From: Anagrus nilaparvatae
Taxonomy: Eukaryota; Arthropoda; Insecta; Hymenoptera; Mymaridae
DNA length: 64,000 nt
Assembly: GCA_022575985.1 (NCBI GenBank)
Contig: JAKSXM010000147.1
Coordinates: forward strand, 19,750,001 to 19,814,000
Reading direction: 5' to 3'
The notes under the pieces are model-generated. The model had not been told where the DNA came from, made no database searches, and saw only the letters and a program-made list of their open reading frames with translations. The position numbers were made by a program, and so were the translations under genes. Shown here piece by piece: positions 35,580 to 45,944 of the stretch; position 1 is the first letter of the stretch, and every line of letters starts with the position of its first letter.

Positions 35580-36720
35580 CCGACCATATAAATCGCACTA
35601 ACTTCATTTAAATTTATCCATATATATATATATAAGCAATAAATTAATTCACAGAAAAAAATTTCATCAGCCATTTTTAATTTTTTTATTTAAGAAAAAA
35701 ATTTTTCAAGGGTTTCGTTACTATTTTTTTCGCATTGTTTTTAGGTATAAAAATCTAATAAAATTAGTTTTGAACAAAATTTTTTCTGTTACTTTATTAA
35801 GTGGGCTATTTCACAAATAAACTAAAAAAATTTTTTTTTTTTTTTTTTTTTTTTTTCAAATATATTATTCGCTGTAAAAATTAAATATTAATAAAAATAA
35901 ATTAAGTAAAACTCGAAAAAAAACATTTATTTTTAACGTAAATTAAAGTTCTGGAGGTTAGGATGTCCAAAATCAAAAAAAATCTTTTTTCACGCAAAAG
36001 TACATGAAAAATGTGTAACTTCTAGAAAATTTAAAAATTTAAAAATTTTTAGCAAAAGGAAGACTTTTTGGTGTGCGCTGTCGATAAAGCAGTAATTTTT
36101 AGCAAAAAATAAAAAAACCTTTTTTTTAAAAATTGTGATTTTACATGCAGTTTTTCCTGTTTTTACGAAAATTTAATATCTGCTGTTGTTAAAAAAATTT
36201 TAATGGTAAAACTGCTTTTTTTAAAAGTTTTTCTCTGTTTTTTGTAATTTTAGGTTATGTTATGCAGAGCTGAGTCAAAAATAAAAAAACCACAAAAAAG
36301 AAGACCCTTTGACAAAATTTTTGAGACCTTGCACATCCAAATCGGTTTTTTCTATTTGGCACGGTGAATTTTTAAAAATTAAAAATGAAAAATTCCGCTC
36401 AGAAAACAGCTTTAAAAAGTATGAGCACACGAATTGCCCCTCAATTTATCATATGGAGATTGAAGGTGATCGATATTCGAGTCGATTAGTAGAGGTTAAA
36501 AAAGTGTAACCCCCCCATTTTTTCGCGCTATTTTCAAAAAACCACTTTTCCAATGCTATTTCAATGGAGCACATTTTGGCCAATATCGCCAAAACTGGCA
36601 CTAAAAATTAAAAACCGACTTCGGTAGATTTTTTGTTACCAAAACAGCATCACTTCCTGAGAATCTCAAGTCGCTCCTATTCAGAGCAGATTTCGCCGAA
36701 TATTCACCCTCCCCCTTTGG
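35580..36720. other. Unassigned sequence with poly(T) tract
   Basis: No supported gene. A T run of about 28 spans 35829-35856. A 66-codon plus-strand frame at 36309-36509 has no motif I recognise and ends in a C run. Part of the stretch may be the outer region of the FLYWCH-type transposon that follows. Confidence 0.3.
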
Positions 36721-36726
36721 TTGGGG

Positions 36727-36885
36727 GACAAAATATCCAAACCAAAATATCCAAATCTAAAATATCCAAATGCATTAAATATCCAAACTTAAAACATCTG
36801 AATTCATTAAATATCCAAATTTAAAATATCAAAATGCATTCAATATCCCAATTATATATATCCAAATTTTAAAAATAATAATATC
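36727..36885. repeat. Short tandem motif aatatccaaa preceding a FLYWCH gene
   Basis: The word aatatccaaa or a one-base variant occurs about eight times at spacings of roughly 10-30 bp (aaaatatccaaa-c/t-naaa). It lies 135 bp upstream of the FLYWCH-type ORF. Repeated subterminal words are common at the ends of Mutator-like elements, where transposase binds; that role is inferred here from position only. Confidence 0.5.
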
Positions 36886-37019
36886 CAATCAAAATTAAAA
36901 AAAAACAAAGCACCGTATCTTTCACGCAGTATAATTCATGTTATATTTATAAAATTTTATTTGTTTATTAACAATATTCATGTTACGTGTTAAATTTTTT
37001 TGCATACTAAAATAAAAAT

Positions 37020-37393
37020 ATGGCTGAATTTATAGTCAATGAAAAAAAAACATTTACATTTGGACGGTTTTTTATACACAAAACATTCAATAGGATTAAA
37101 AAATAACTTCATATTGGAGGTGCAGCTTACAATCTAAATGCGATGCACGTATTGTTATTTCAAATATCGGGAGCAATATCATGGTTAGAAAATTTTGCGA
37201 TCCTGAAGATCATTCACGCGCTCCTGATAGAGTGGAAGTAACAACCTTAAAAACTGTTGTTAGTATGAAAAGGGAAGCAGAGGAACATTCAGAGGAACCT
37301 CCTACTCGTATAATGCGTAGCTTACAAGGCGTTTCTACAGCAGTGGTTGCTAAGCTTCCAGATCGCGTGAATATTCAGAAGCAAATACAAAGT
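37020..37393 (+). pseudogene. FLYWCH zinc-finger N-terminus of a MULE-type transposase, truncated
   Basis: From an ATG at 37020 the frames give MAEFIVNEKK, then DGFLYTKHSIGLKNNF, then WRCSLQSKCDARIVIS and finally DPEDHSRAPDRVEV with PPTRIMRSL and VVAKLPD. This is the FLYWCH pattern (aromatic strand, WRC...C.A, H.H-type ligand) followed by the helical region that in MULE transposases leads to the DDE core. Frame changes occur near 37050 and 37110, so it is broken. Similarity stops near 37393, where the Gypsy-type element's remnant begins on the other strand. The DDE domain is absent from the window. Confidence 0.65.
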
Positions 37394-37479
37394 AAATTTC
37401 ATTTAAATAGGTTAATTACAATCTGTACGATATGCACCTCAATTGTGGTGTTTTTAAAGAGTGTTTTTAATAGTGTTTT

Positions 37480-37880
37480 TTATAGTGTTTTTAACACCTC
37501 AGTTTTTAAACATTTATCTAAGTCAACTTTTAAATTGTTAGTATCTAGGTATGGTTTTATCGTTAATGCAATTAATTTCCTATTTTTATGTTCGATTAAA
37601 GTTACTTCCCCTACTTGTGGTTTTTGTTTCTTTAAATCTAGAATATTTAAATATTGTCTTTCTGCTAAAGTAGATAAAACTTCTGTAGGATAAATATCTG
37701 CAGTTATACAAAAAACTAAATTTTTGAAACCTAAGTAGGGATGGCTATTAGATATTTTCATGGATCATAGAATTTCATTTTTATCTGGCCATGGTGGTTT
37801 CCTTCGGGGTCTTATTTCATTATAAATATCTTGATGTACATCGGACGTTCTAGAATTAGTAATAATATTAGACGATATGT
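37480..37880 (-). pseudogene. Macrodomain-like C-terminal region of the retroelement polyprotein
   Basis: Directly after the OTU region, in the same frame but beyond a TGA, comes a segment of about 130 codons with a second TGA just before MKISNSHPYLGFKN. The order LVFCITADI, a helix, KKQKPQVGEVTLIEHKNRKL and IALTIK resembles the strand-helix-strand pattern of macrodomains (h-h-h-D/N near the start, then k-vGev-vl--...r-i--L-TK). In known macrodomains this fold binds or hydrolyses ADP-ribose. Key glycine-rich loops are not obvious and the region is short, so this is a tentative fold assignment. It ends in KTL repeats near 37480. Confidence 0.35.
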
Positions 37881-37881
37881 T

Positions 37882-38867
37882 TCATATTAAATCTTTAAAG
37901 TTTGGATCTATATCATAGTTATCTATCTCTTCAATTTTTAACAAAGGAGTATAATGGCTTGACTTTAAGTGTAGGTGAATATAGTCATTACTATCATTAG
38001 CTTTAAAATGAGCATAAGTTATTTTAATTTCACCATTTTCATTAACTTTCGAATCATAAATATGTATGCATATATTTTGGTTTAACTCTTGAGAAAATAT
38101 ATATATAACATCATTATTACCCCATTCTGATTCTGAATTTAATATAGAAAAGGTTTCTTCTGGTTTTTCACAAAATTGTAACGTATCGCTTCGTTTTAAT
38201 ATATCCCGCAATTCTTGACTATCTAAGTTTAGGCCCGTTAAAATTATTGGGCTATGAAATAAACAATCACCTGTATTATTTACTTTAGTATACCTCACCA
38301 AATTCGTGTTTTCGGCACAGCAATCTGTTTGGACATACCATGGAAAGTAAATTTCATTATCAAGATTAATTTCATCAATATCCATATCATAGCTTTCATT
38401 ATTTTGATTGTCATCAATTAAATCATCAATTTCTTTATTATATATTACTTTTTTATTATTATTTTCGTTAATTATAACTTTTTTCTTATACGTTTCATTT
38501 TTATTTACTAAATTATTTATATTTGTAGTACTTAAATTTTTATTATCATTAGCTATGATTTTTTTATTTGGATATTTATCTCTAAACTTATTATTATTAT
38601 TTTGGGTAATACTGTCACTCTTATGTGTTTTTAATTCTATATTTATTATTTCATCATCATTATTCTTCTCACTTTTAATAATCACATAATAAGTACCTTT
38701 ATGGAATAAATTAGTTTCCTCTGGGAAAAGTAGTTGAAAATAAGGTTCCGTTTCATTATTCTCATCTTTGTTAGCTTCTTGAATTTCATTATTTAAAATA
38801 TTATTATAAGATTTATTCTTCGTATTTTTATTTCTTAAACGTTCTAATATTATTTCAGGTTCTTTGT
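37882..38867 (-). pseudogene. OTU-type cysteine protease domain in the retroelement polyprotein
   Basis: The frame is open from about 38867 (KEPEIILERLRN) to the stop at 37882, with the longest start-bearing part at 38685. An Asn/Lys/Asp-rich stretch of about 115 residues precedes an OTU domain. NTGDCLFHS holds the catalytic Asp-x-Cys motif (C141 counting from 38685), followed by the helix LDSQELRDILK, then EWGNNDVIYIFSQELNQNI and finally SSHYTPLL with the catalytic His (H244). The Cys-His spacing of about 103 residues suits OTU. In known OTU proteins the activity is removal of ubiquitin or related chains. The triad residues I can place are intact although the polyprotein has stops on both sides. 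Confidence 0.75.
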
Positions 38868-38913
38868 AATTGATTAAGTTTTATGATCAAGTTTTATGAC
38901 AAGTTGTAATTGA

Positions 38914-40974
38914 TCAAGGTTTATTCAAGGGTTTATATAAAACCATCGGTGGTTTCTGTTTTGTTCTTAGCAAATTCTGATTATTTTCAATTATTTTCGC
39001 ATGTTTCTTAGGGGAACTTAATAACTCATCTTCAGGTAATCGTTTTAAAATTATTTTCGGTTCTTTTAACATAATAGGTTTATGTTTAACTCCAACATTC
39101 AATGAATTATTTTCAGGTAATCTTTCCAAAATTAATTTTGGTTCTTTTAACATGAAAGGTTTCTGTTTTTCATTTATTATTTGATCATTTTTAAGTTTAT
39201 AAGCCTGCTGTTTTAATTTAGTTTGAACTAACTCTTTAGGTAAAGGTTTTAAAATTATTTTTGGTTCCTTAAGTTTAACCAGGTCATTTAATTCTTTTCT
39301 GATAACTCTTTCTGGGGAATTTTTTATCGTTTTCTTAGAAACATTTTTACTCGTTTGACCAATTTTTTTATTATTGGAATTCGTACTTTTAATGGTATCT
39401 ATGTTTTTATTTTGTTCATTTAGTCTCTGTTTTTGCTTACTTCTAGTAATTCTAGAGTTATTGTTATGTTCGTTTATTTTGAACTTTTTCGGTATATAGG
39501 TTTCATCTTCAGAGGAATCATCATCTTCCCAAATCTGTTTATTATTACCATGTTTTCTCGTGGCTCTTAATTTTCTAATTTGAAAATCAGTACTAACTGA
39601 TGACGCTGAATCATTATCGTCAGATTTTTCTGCTTTCTTAAGTAATTCAAGTCTTGGCATTTCAGGATCTTCTTGGTTTTCCTTCAATGGAACATTTCTC
39701 GATAAAGCATCAGCTACCAAATTTGTCCTGCCGGATTTATATACAATATCACAATTGTATCCAGATAATTTTGACGCTAAATTGCAAGCGGTTAACGTTG
39801 TGTGCCTCTGTTTCTTAATGTAAGTCAGTGGAAGATGGTCCGTATAAATAGTGAAATGTCGACCGAAAACATATGGTCTAAATTGGGTTATGCCAAAAAT
39901 AATAGCAGATAATTCTTTCAAATAAGTTGAAAGAGCCAGTTCCGACTTTTTTAATAGTCTTGATGCATAAGCAATAACTCGAGGTTTATTATCATCATCT
40001 AATTGTTCTAATACGGCGCCCAGGCCAAAATCTGAAGAGTCAGTTGTTATCACAAACCGTCTGGTATAGTCAGGAGTTGTTAGAACTGGATCAGAGCAAA
40101 GTTTATCTTTTAAAGTTTCAAAAGCTTCTTGTTGTTCGTCACCCCAGATAAATTCCTGATCTTTTTTTAAGAGATCTGAAAGTGGTTTAGCTATAATAGA
40201 AAAGTTTTTTATGAATCTTCTATAATAGCTACATAATCCTATAAAACTTCTCAATTTCTTTAACGTATTAGGAATAGGAAAATCTTTAACCGCAGAAATC
40301 TTTTCTGGATTAGGTTTTAATTGATTTGAGCCCACAATATGACCGAGTACATGGGCTTCACGTCTTAAGAAAAGGCATTTCTTAGGATTTAATAATAAAT
40401 TAGCATTCTTAATTCGTTCAAAAACTTCAGTACACAGTTTCAGATGTTCTTCGAGCGACTTAGCATAAATAATAATGTCGTCCAGGTATACAAAAACTCC
40501 ATGTCCTAATAGTCCACTAAATACCATATCCATAAGTCTACACCACGTCTGGCTACTTGTCTTAAAGCCCATAGGCATACGACAAAAGGAAAATTTTCCG
40601 CCTGGGGCATTAAAAGATGTATATTTTCTGCAAGATGGCGCTAGAGGAATTTGAAAAAAAGCGAGCGCCGCGTCAATAGTTGAGATATAAAACGCTGAAG
40701 ACGCGGAATCTAAGATGTCATAAGGCTGAATCAACGGGTAAACTTCATCTAAAGTGATCTTATTTAATTCACGAAAATCTGCAACTATTCTCCATCTTTG
40801 TTCTCCATCTTTTGTAGCTTTTCTTGGAATCGCCCATATAAGCGAGCTCCAAGGACTAACTGATTTTTCAATAATACCTAAATCCAAATATTTTTTAATG
40901 TTTTTCTCTAAAGCTTCTTGCGCAGCCTGAGGCTGACGGTATTGCCTACATTTGATAGGTACTTCTGAAGTCAC
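38914..40974 (-). pseudogene. Gypsy-type reverse transcriptase and RNase H, with repeat-rich tail
   Basis: In order, this 686-codon frame has the RT fingers (SPWSSLIWAIPRK, WRIVADFRELNK), the catalytic YLDDIIIYA at about residue 162, the thumb and connection (LRSFIGLCSYYRRFIKNFS), then RNase H with TTDSSDFGLGAVLEQ and YTDHLPLTY near residues 312-395, ending at LVADALSRN. This order and the FIGLCSYYRRFI connection are characteristic of Ty3/Gypsy. Where an integrase zinc finger would normally follow there is instead a Lys/Asp/Asn-rich tail with copies of LKEPKIILKPLPK-type motifs. It ends at a TGA, with two more stops within 35 bases, then the same frame continues into the OTU region. One TGA separates it from the protease frame. 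Confidence 0.85.
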
Positions 40975-41055
40975 ATTAATTTCATGTTCAATTAAATGAG
41001 TACTCGTAAAAGGTCTTCCCTCAACATAAAAAATTTCAGAAAATTTTTCTATAAG

Positions 41056-42390
41056 TCAATGTATCTGATCTATTTCTTCTTCATTTAAATCCTTTTTGTA
41101 CAGTAAGTCAAAAATGGTATTCACTAATTGTTCTCTTTCTAAATTTTGCTCAATTTTATCATTGATAAGATGTGCTCCATTGTTTATTTCCTGATTTTGA
41201 TCAAATTGTTCTATTTTTACCAAAGGTATATCGATTTTAATTACATCATTTGAGGTATTTATACACATAACTAAAGCTTTACCATTTTCATTTTTTACCA
41301 AAGCTTCTCCTAAGAAAATTTTTGGATGGATATTCTGTCTAGGTAAGAAACCTTCCTTTACATCAGGGTTTAAAATATTTGCATATATAATTTGTTTTGA
41401 GTGTGGTTGTATTAAAAATTTTTCTTTTTCTCGAAATGGTATAGAAAGTGGTCCTAATGTCATTTGCATATTAGCAATGTCAATATTTCCATTATATTTT
41501 TCTAAAATATCTAAACCTAAAAGGCCTGGTGTATCCATACAAAAAATATCATCAATAATATGTAATTTACATGGTAAATTATTAAGGAGAATTACAACCT
41601 CGCCCTTGGTATATTCATAGTCATTTGTTATACTGCATATTCTTATTATTGAATTTTTATCAATAAAAGTTGAATCTTTAAGGGCAGATCTTTTAATTAA
41701 ACTTACTTGAGAACCTGTATCTATAAAAAAATCAGCTTTTCCAGAAATTAAATTAGGGCTAGTGAGTGTAATGATCGGAGGTATTCTTTTTGAATTAGAT
41801 AACATAACTTTTTTAGTTACAATATTTTGTTGAGTTAAATTAGAAGAAATATCAGTATTATTTTCTTTTTTATTATCAGAAAATGATGCTTGAAAATAAT
41901 TATTATCAGGACTATTGATTAAAGCTTCTTTATTATCAATATTATTATATAGTTTATTAATAATTTCTCTTTGTTCTTGTTTAACCACGATATTCTCAAA
42001 TAGAGCTTTACTTTCCTTAGTCTTGTCATTAACTTTATTAAAAATATTAGTATAGCCCTGCGCAGCCTCGGAATTATTGATTAAAATTTTTTCGTTCGTA
42101 CAAACGCTATCGTTTTTCTTAATTATCGAACCACTTTTATTACTAGGGGGATTTTTATTATTTTTAGGGTTGCTATTGCGTGACTCATTATTTTCTATAT
42201 TTTTATGAGGGGAGTTTATATTATCTTTATCGTTGTTATTGCGTGACCCTTTGTTTTCTATATTATTGTAAGGGGGATTTTTATTATCTTTACCATAGCT
42301 AAGGCGTGACTCTATATTATTATAAGGGGGAAGCTTATCCCCTTTTTCTTTTGAAGGTAGTCTTTTTATTATAATGGAATTATTTGCCAA
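41056..42390 (-). pseudogene. Retroelement protease region with Asn-rich N-terminus
   Basis: The 444-codon frame starts with IIIKRLPSKEK, followed by three or four imperfect 22-residue repeats (PPYNNIE-SR--) and an Asn/Lys-rich spacer. The retropepsin motif FFIDTGSQVSLIK (near 41700-41730) lies at about residue 220, with the second conserved part LLGLDILEKYN about 65 residues on. It stops at TGA 41056-41058, but the same frame continues across 41055-40975 (EKFSEIFYVEGRPF) straight into the RT, so PR and RT were one ORF. Retropepsins cleave Gag-Pol during particle maturation. The frame differs from gag, as expected if translation needed a frameshift. Confidence 0.75.
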
Positions 42391-42632
42391 AGGGCTTTGT
42401 CGATTGTTAATATTATTGGGGTGTGTCCTTACACTTTTATAATTTTCAGTAGTATCATTTAGAGCTTTTTCTTGGTTATTGATTAATTTAGTATTGTATG
42501 GTTCTTGTATTATTTTTGATTTTTTTGTATTAAAATTTTGAGCTTTTACTTTAAACTTTTCAATATTACAATCGTTAATATTAATGTTGTTTAAATCATT
42601 TTGCCCAATTCCACCCAGAATTGGGCCCGAAT

Positions 42633-44393
42633 TTAGTTTAAATTGTTCTTGTCATTTTGTAAACGTTGATCATTTGTGCCATCAGAAAATCTTTGATTAC
42701 TTCTATTATTATTAAAGTTACGATTTTCAAACGAGTTATTTTCGTATCGATTCTGATTTTGGTAATTTCTGTTTGGTGAATAATTTCTTTGGTTATTATA
42801 ATTTGAATTATTTAAATTGCGTTGTTCATATCTCATAGGTCTAAAATTATTATTATTACGTCCATTATTATTACGATTAAAATTATTTCTATTGAAATCA
42901 TTATTACGTAAATTATTAGCATTAAATCGGGGTGTCTCGTTTCTATTTTCATATTATCGAGAAAAATCTCTGTTTGCATTAAAATTCCTGGAATTGTTGT
43001 ATCTTAAAGTATTAAAGTTCCTATTATTTGGAAAACCAGGCACGTAATATTTTGCTCTATAATATGGATTAGATAAATTCATATTCATATTTCGCGTATA
43101 ATTATCATTTCATCCGGGATTGCCTTGTAAATTATTTTGTTCGTTGTTTATGATTTGTAAAGCTTCGAGAAGTTGCGGCAAACGTAAACATTTGTTTGTC
43201 TCATGCTGTGTTGAATTACAAAGCGAACATGGTGCTATATTTATTACTTTAGTAGGACAATTTTTAGAATCATGTAATAATGATTTACAAATACTGCAAT
43301 TTACTTTTGCTGCCATAGCCGCTCTTACCATATATTCTTTTAGTTCCTCTTCATCTTCATCTGAGTCATAATTATTATTTTTCTTGTAAACATAAGAGTT
43401 TTTTAGTCTATCGTAAGCCATTCTATCTTGGCCCTTAACAGCTTGATCTCGTCCTTCTAATTTTATAGCAAAATTAACTGCTTCTGCTAACGTTTTTGGA
43501 TTTCTAGCCAAAATTCTATATTCTGGTGGATCTCGAAGACCATACAAGAAACAATCCAATGCTTCCTTCTTAATTTTTTCTTTACATCTTTGTTTTTCGT
43601 GTTTGTCTAAATCAGTAGAAGCTTCATAAATAATCATCAGTTTTTGCTCTAGCATTTGTACTCTAATTGCATAATCTTCTACTGGTTCATTTTTATATTG
43701 AAATATGCTTCTTAGTTTAGATTTTACCGTATCCCCATCTTACATAGCCCCAAATTGTAATTTAAGAGCTTTTATAAAATCTGCGAGAGAGTCATAGCTA
43801 AGGACTGAACCTCCAAAGATTCGACCTGCCTTACCTTTTAATTTTCTTGGAAGCATTTGTAGAATGTGTTGTTCACTCTCAGGACCATATGATAATAATA
43901 AGTTTTCCAAAGATTTACAAAACGCGTAAAGATTATGATGCTGACCCTCATAGTCAGAAATAAAATTAATCGCATCTTTAAAGGATAATAAATTACTTCT
44001 CATTCTTAGATTTTTCCTAACTGGGGTTCTTAAATCAAGATCATTCAAATCAAATGCTGCCAGATAATCCTCCCAACTTTTCTTTAATCCTGCAACCCCA
44101 CATTCATCCTTTTTTGTATGCTCTTCAATATTATTATGTAAAATATCATCATCAAACTGCCAATTTTTCTTATCTAAATTTAATTTTGGCTTACGTAAAA
44201 TATTATTTTTTTGCCTTGTCCCGTTAGTGGCATTCTGAGTTATTTGTTGAAATGTATTATCAGATATAACGATATGGTCAGCATTTGTATAATCGGGATT
44301 GAGTAGATTCTTTGCGGTTGTTAAAACCGTTTCAGGGCTAGTGTCATCACCAAATATTTCTGGTTGTTCCCTCCAATCCTTACTATTTGCCAT
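42633..44393 (-). pseudogene. Retroelement gag with two CCHC zinc knuckles
   Basis: The frame starts MANSKDWREQPEIFG at 44393 and runs, with in-frame stops at about 43740, 43110 and 42955, to 42633. The middle part (YDSLADFIKALKLQFG, then ALDCFLYGLRDPPEYRILAR) has the capsid pattern of Ty3-type Gag. Two knuckles follow, CSICKSLLHDSKNC and CSLCNSTQHETNKC, both C-x2-C-x4-H-x4-C. The C-terminal 170 codons are extremely Asn/Arg-rich (NFNNNRSNQRF), suitable for nucleic-acid binding. The start has no competing upstream Met in frame close by. The stops mean this copy cannot make full-length Gag. Confidence 0.75.
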
Positions 44394-44399
44394 GATTTA

Positions 44400-45042
44400 T
44401 TTATTGAATTATGATTCAAATTTATTATATAAAATTTTATAAATATATTTTTAATATCTTAAATAATTTTCGTAATCTTTGTATAGAAATATTTTGTTTG
44501 CTTCCCTTCAAGTAACTATTATTTATATATTTCTTTATTCAAATATTAATATTTTAGTTAATTTATATAATTTTATTCCCTGGTAAATTTTTATAAATGA
44601 TATTTTCTATATTATCTCAAAAGTACTTTCAATATATACTTCTATTAGTAATGTGAAATAACATGTAATATTAAATCAGTGTAAAGAAATAAAAATATAA
44701 AATAATTTTATACTTATCTCTTACACAGTGATTACTACGAAGAGCCGGATATCCATTAAAGCTCAGATGTGCCGTTCTATAGAGGGCTCCTTTTGTTTAG
44801 GTTTGCTGAAATCGACAAAGTCCTTCACTGGAGTAGTTCTCTTGAACAACTTGAGTCCACAATCCTTGCTTTTGACGTGATAAGCTTTTTTTTCCTCTGC
44901 TTTAAATACCTTCAAATCCAACCGAGTCCCGAAGTACCGGAACCACTTGTTACGAATCTTTGTAAGGGACCAAAATATCGAAAATTGTGGTATATCGTTG
45001 ATTTCTTGATGTTGTTCGGCTTTCACTTTTGTTGGCGATTAT
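44400..45042 (-). other. Retroelement leader with small ORF (44763-45026)
   Basis: This lies between gag and the presumed LTR. An 87-codon minus-strand frame starts MKAEQHQEINDIPQFS and ends KQKEPSIERHI. It is Lys-rich and unlike any family I know. It may be an upstream leader ORF or a lost gag exon. The sequence gtgtaagagataag before the gag start could hold a splice donor. I cannot identify a primer-binding site with confidence. Confidence 0.35.
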
Positions 45043-45660
45043 AAGGTACTCTCGGACCTGTATTGGTATTTTTCGGATATGATAGGTAGGCAGCGAAATG
45101 AATTAACAAGTATTATTGATATTATACTTTAATCACGATAAATAGATATCGAGGAAGACTATTACACACTACTGGGATAAAGAGAAAATACAATGTAAGA
45201 GCTCGTTAGTAAGAGCCAAACTTATGAGTCGTACGTAAGAACCCAACGTAAGAGAGACCAGTCATCCTGAACCACGCTTTATATACCCTTTCTGGTAGGA
45301 GTGACAATATTTTCCCAAGGCTGGATTTTAAGTCTCCGCCTAGTTTTTGATTGGTTGCTAAGTGGGATTTCGAAAGCTTATAGGTCAGTTGCTAGATTCC
45401 ATTTTGGATGAGATATTGATTTTTATGTATTTTAAGGATGGTGAGCTTTTTAATTAACTTAGTTTTATGACTATTAAGGGTGTGTTTTAAGGGTGCGTTT
45501 TAAGGGTGCGTTTTATTGTTGTTGCATGTCTGTATTTAGGTTGTATTTATATTAATCTTGCATGACTGTCTAGAGAGTCTGATCTTTTGACTGTCTACAA
45601 AGGGAGTGTTACTTTGCATGTCTACTGAGGGTGCGTTACTTTTGCATGTCTACGGAGGGT
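45043..45660 (-). promoter_or_regulatory. Presumed LTR region with TATA box
   Basis: On the minus strand a TATA box (TATATAAAG, 45277-45285) is followed about 30 bp downstream by tgactggtctctcttacgt, a region rich in cttac repeats. The element's leader begins near 45042. Upstream, at 45478-45660, are direct repeats of gggtgcgtttta and of gcatgtctac-gagggtg, of a kind often found in LTR U3 regions. No matching second LTR exists at the other end, so LTR borders cannot be set. Confidence 0.35.
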
Positions 45661-45944
45661 GAGTAATATACTATATGTTTTATGATATCATTAGGGTTGG
45701 GTCCGTTATTATAGAGGAGCTTTTTATGTCTGATCAGTCTAAAAATAGTTATCGATTTATTATAAATATGGTAGGGTGGTTTGAAATTAATTTTTGGTAT
45801 ATAGGTGTGTTTAGATGGGTGTATTATATGGGTAAATCCCCTATTTCTGTCACAATTCTCTTAAATCAAAATTAAATCGTCATTTCATACCAACTTTCAA
45901 AAAAAAATTAAAAAATTCTATTTATTTAAAAGAAAGATTTTTTA
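45661..45944. other. Unassigned sequence
   Basis: No supported gene. The 66-codon plus-strand frame at 45675-45875 has no motif. Confidence 0.3.

Larger units (their letters stand above)
37394..45660 (-). mobile_element. Ty3/Gypsy-type retroelement carrying an OTU domain
   Basis: Read on the minus strand the order is: presumed LTR/leader (about 45660-44400), gag with two zinc knuckles (44393-42633), protease (42390-41056), reverse transcriptase and RNase H (40974 onward), a charged linker, an OTU cysteine protease (38867-37882) and a macrodomain-like region (37880-37480). Protease through the last region share one reading frame, with a few internal stops; gag is in a different frame. No integrase and no second LTR are visible. 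The copy is either 3'-truncated against the FLYWCH gene, or of a type in which the OTU module replaces or precedes integrase. Boundaries are approximate. Confidence 0.7.

Noticed and set aside
37394..37693. Second half of the plus-strand 170-codon frame starting at 37181
   Set aside because: Only the first part (to about 37393) has FLYWCH/MULE character; the remainder is antisense to the retroelement's macrodomain-like region.
38408..43371. Plus-strand frames at 38408, 42817 and 43120
   Set aside because: They are shadows of the AT/Asn-rich minus-strand retroelement ORFs.
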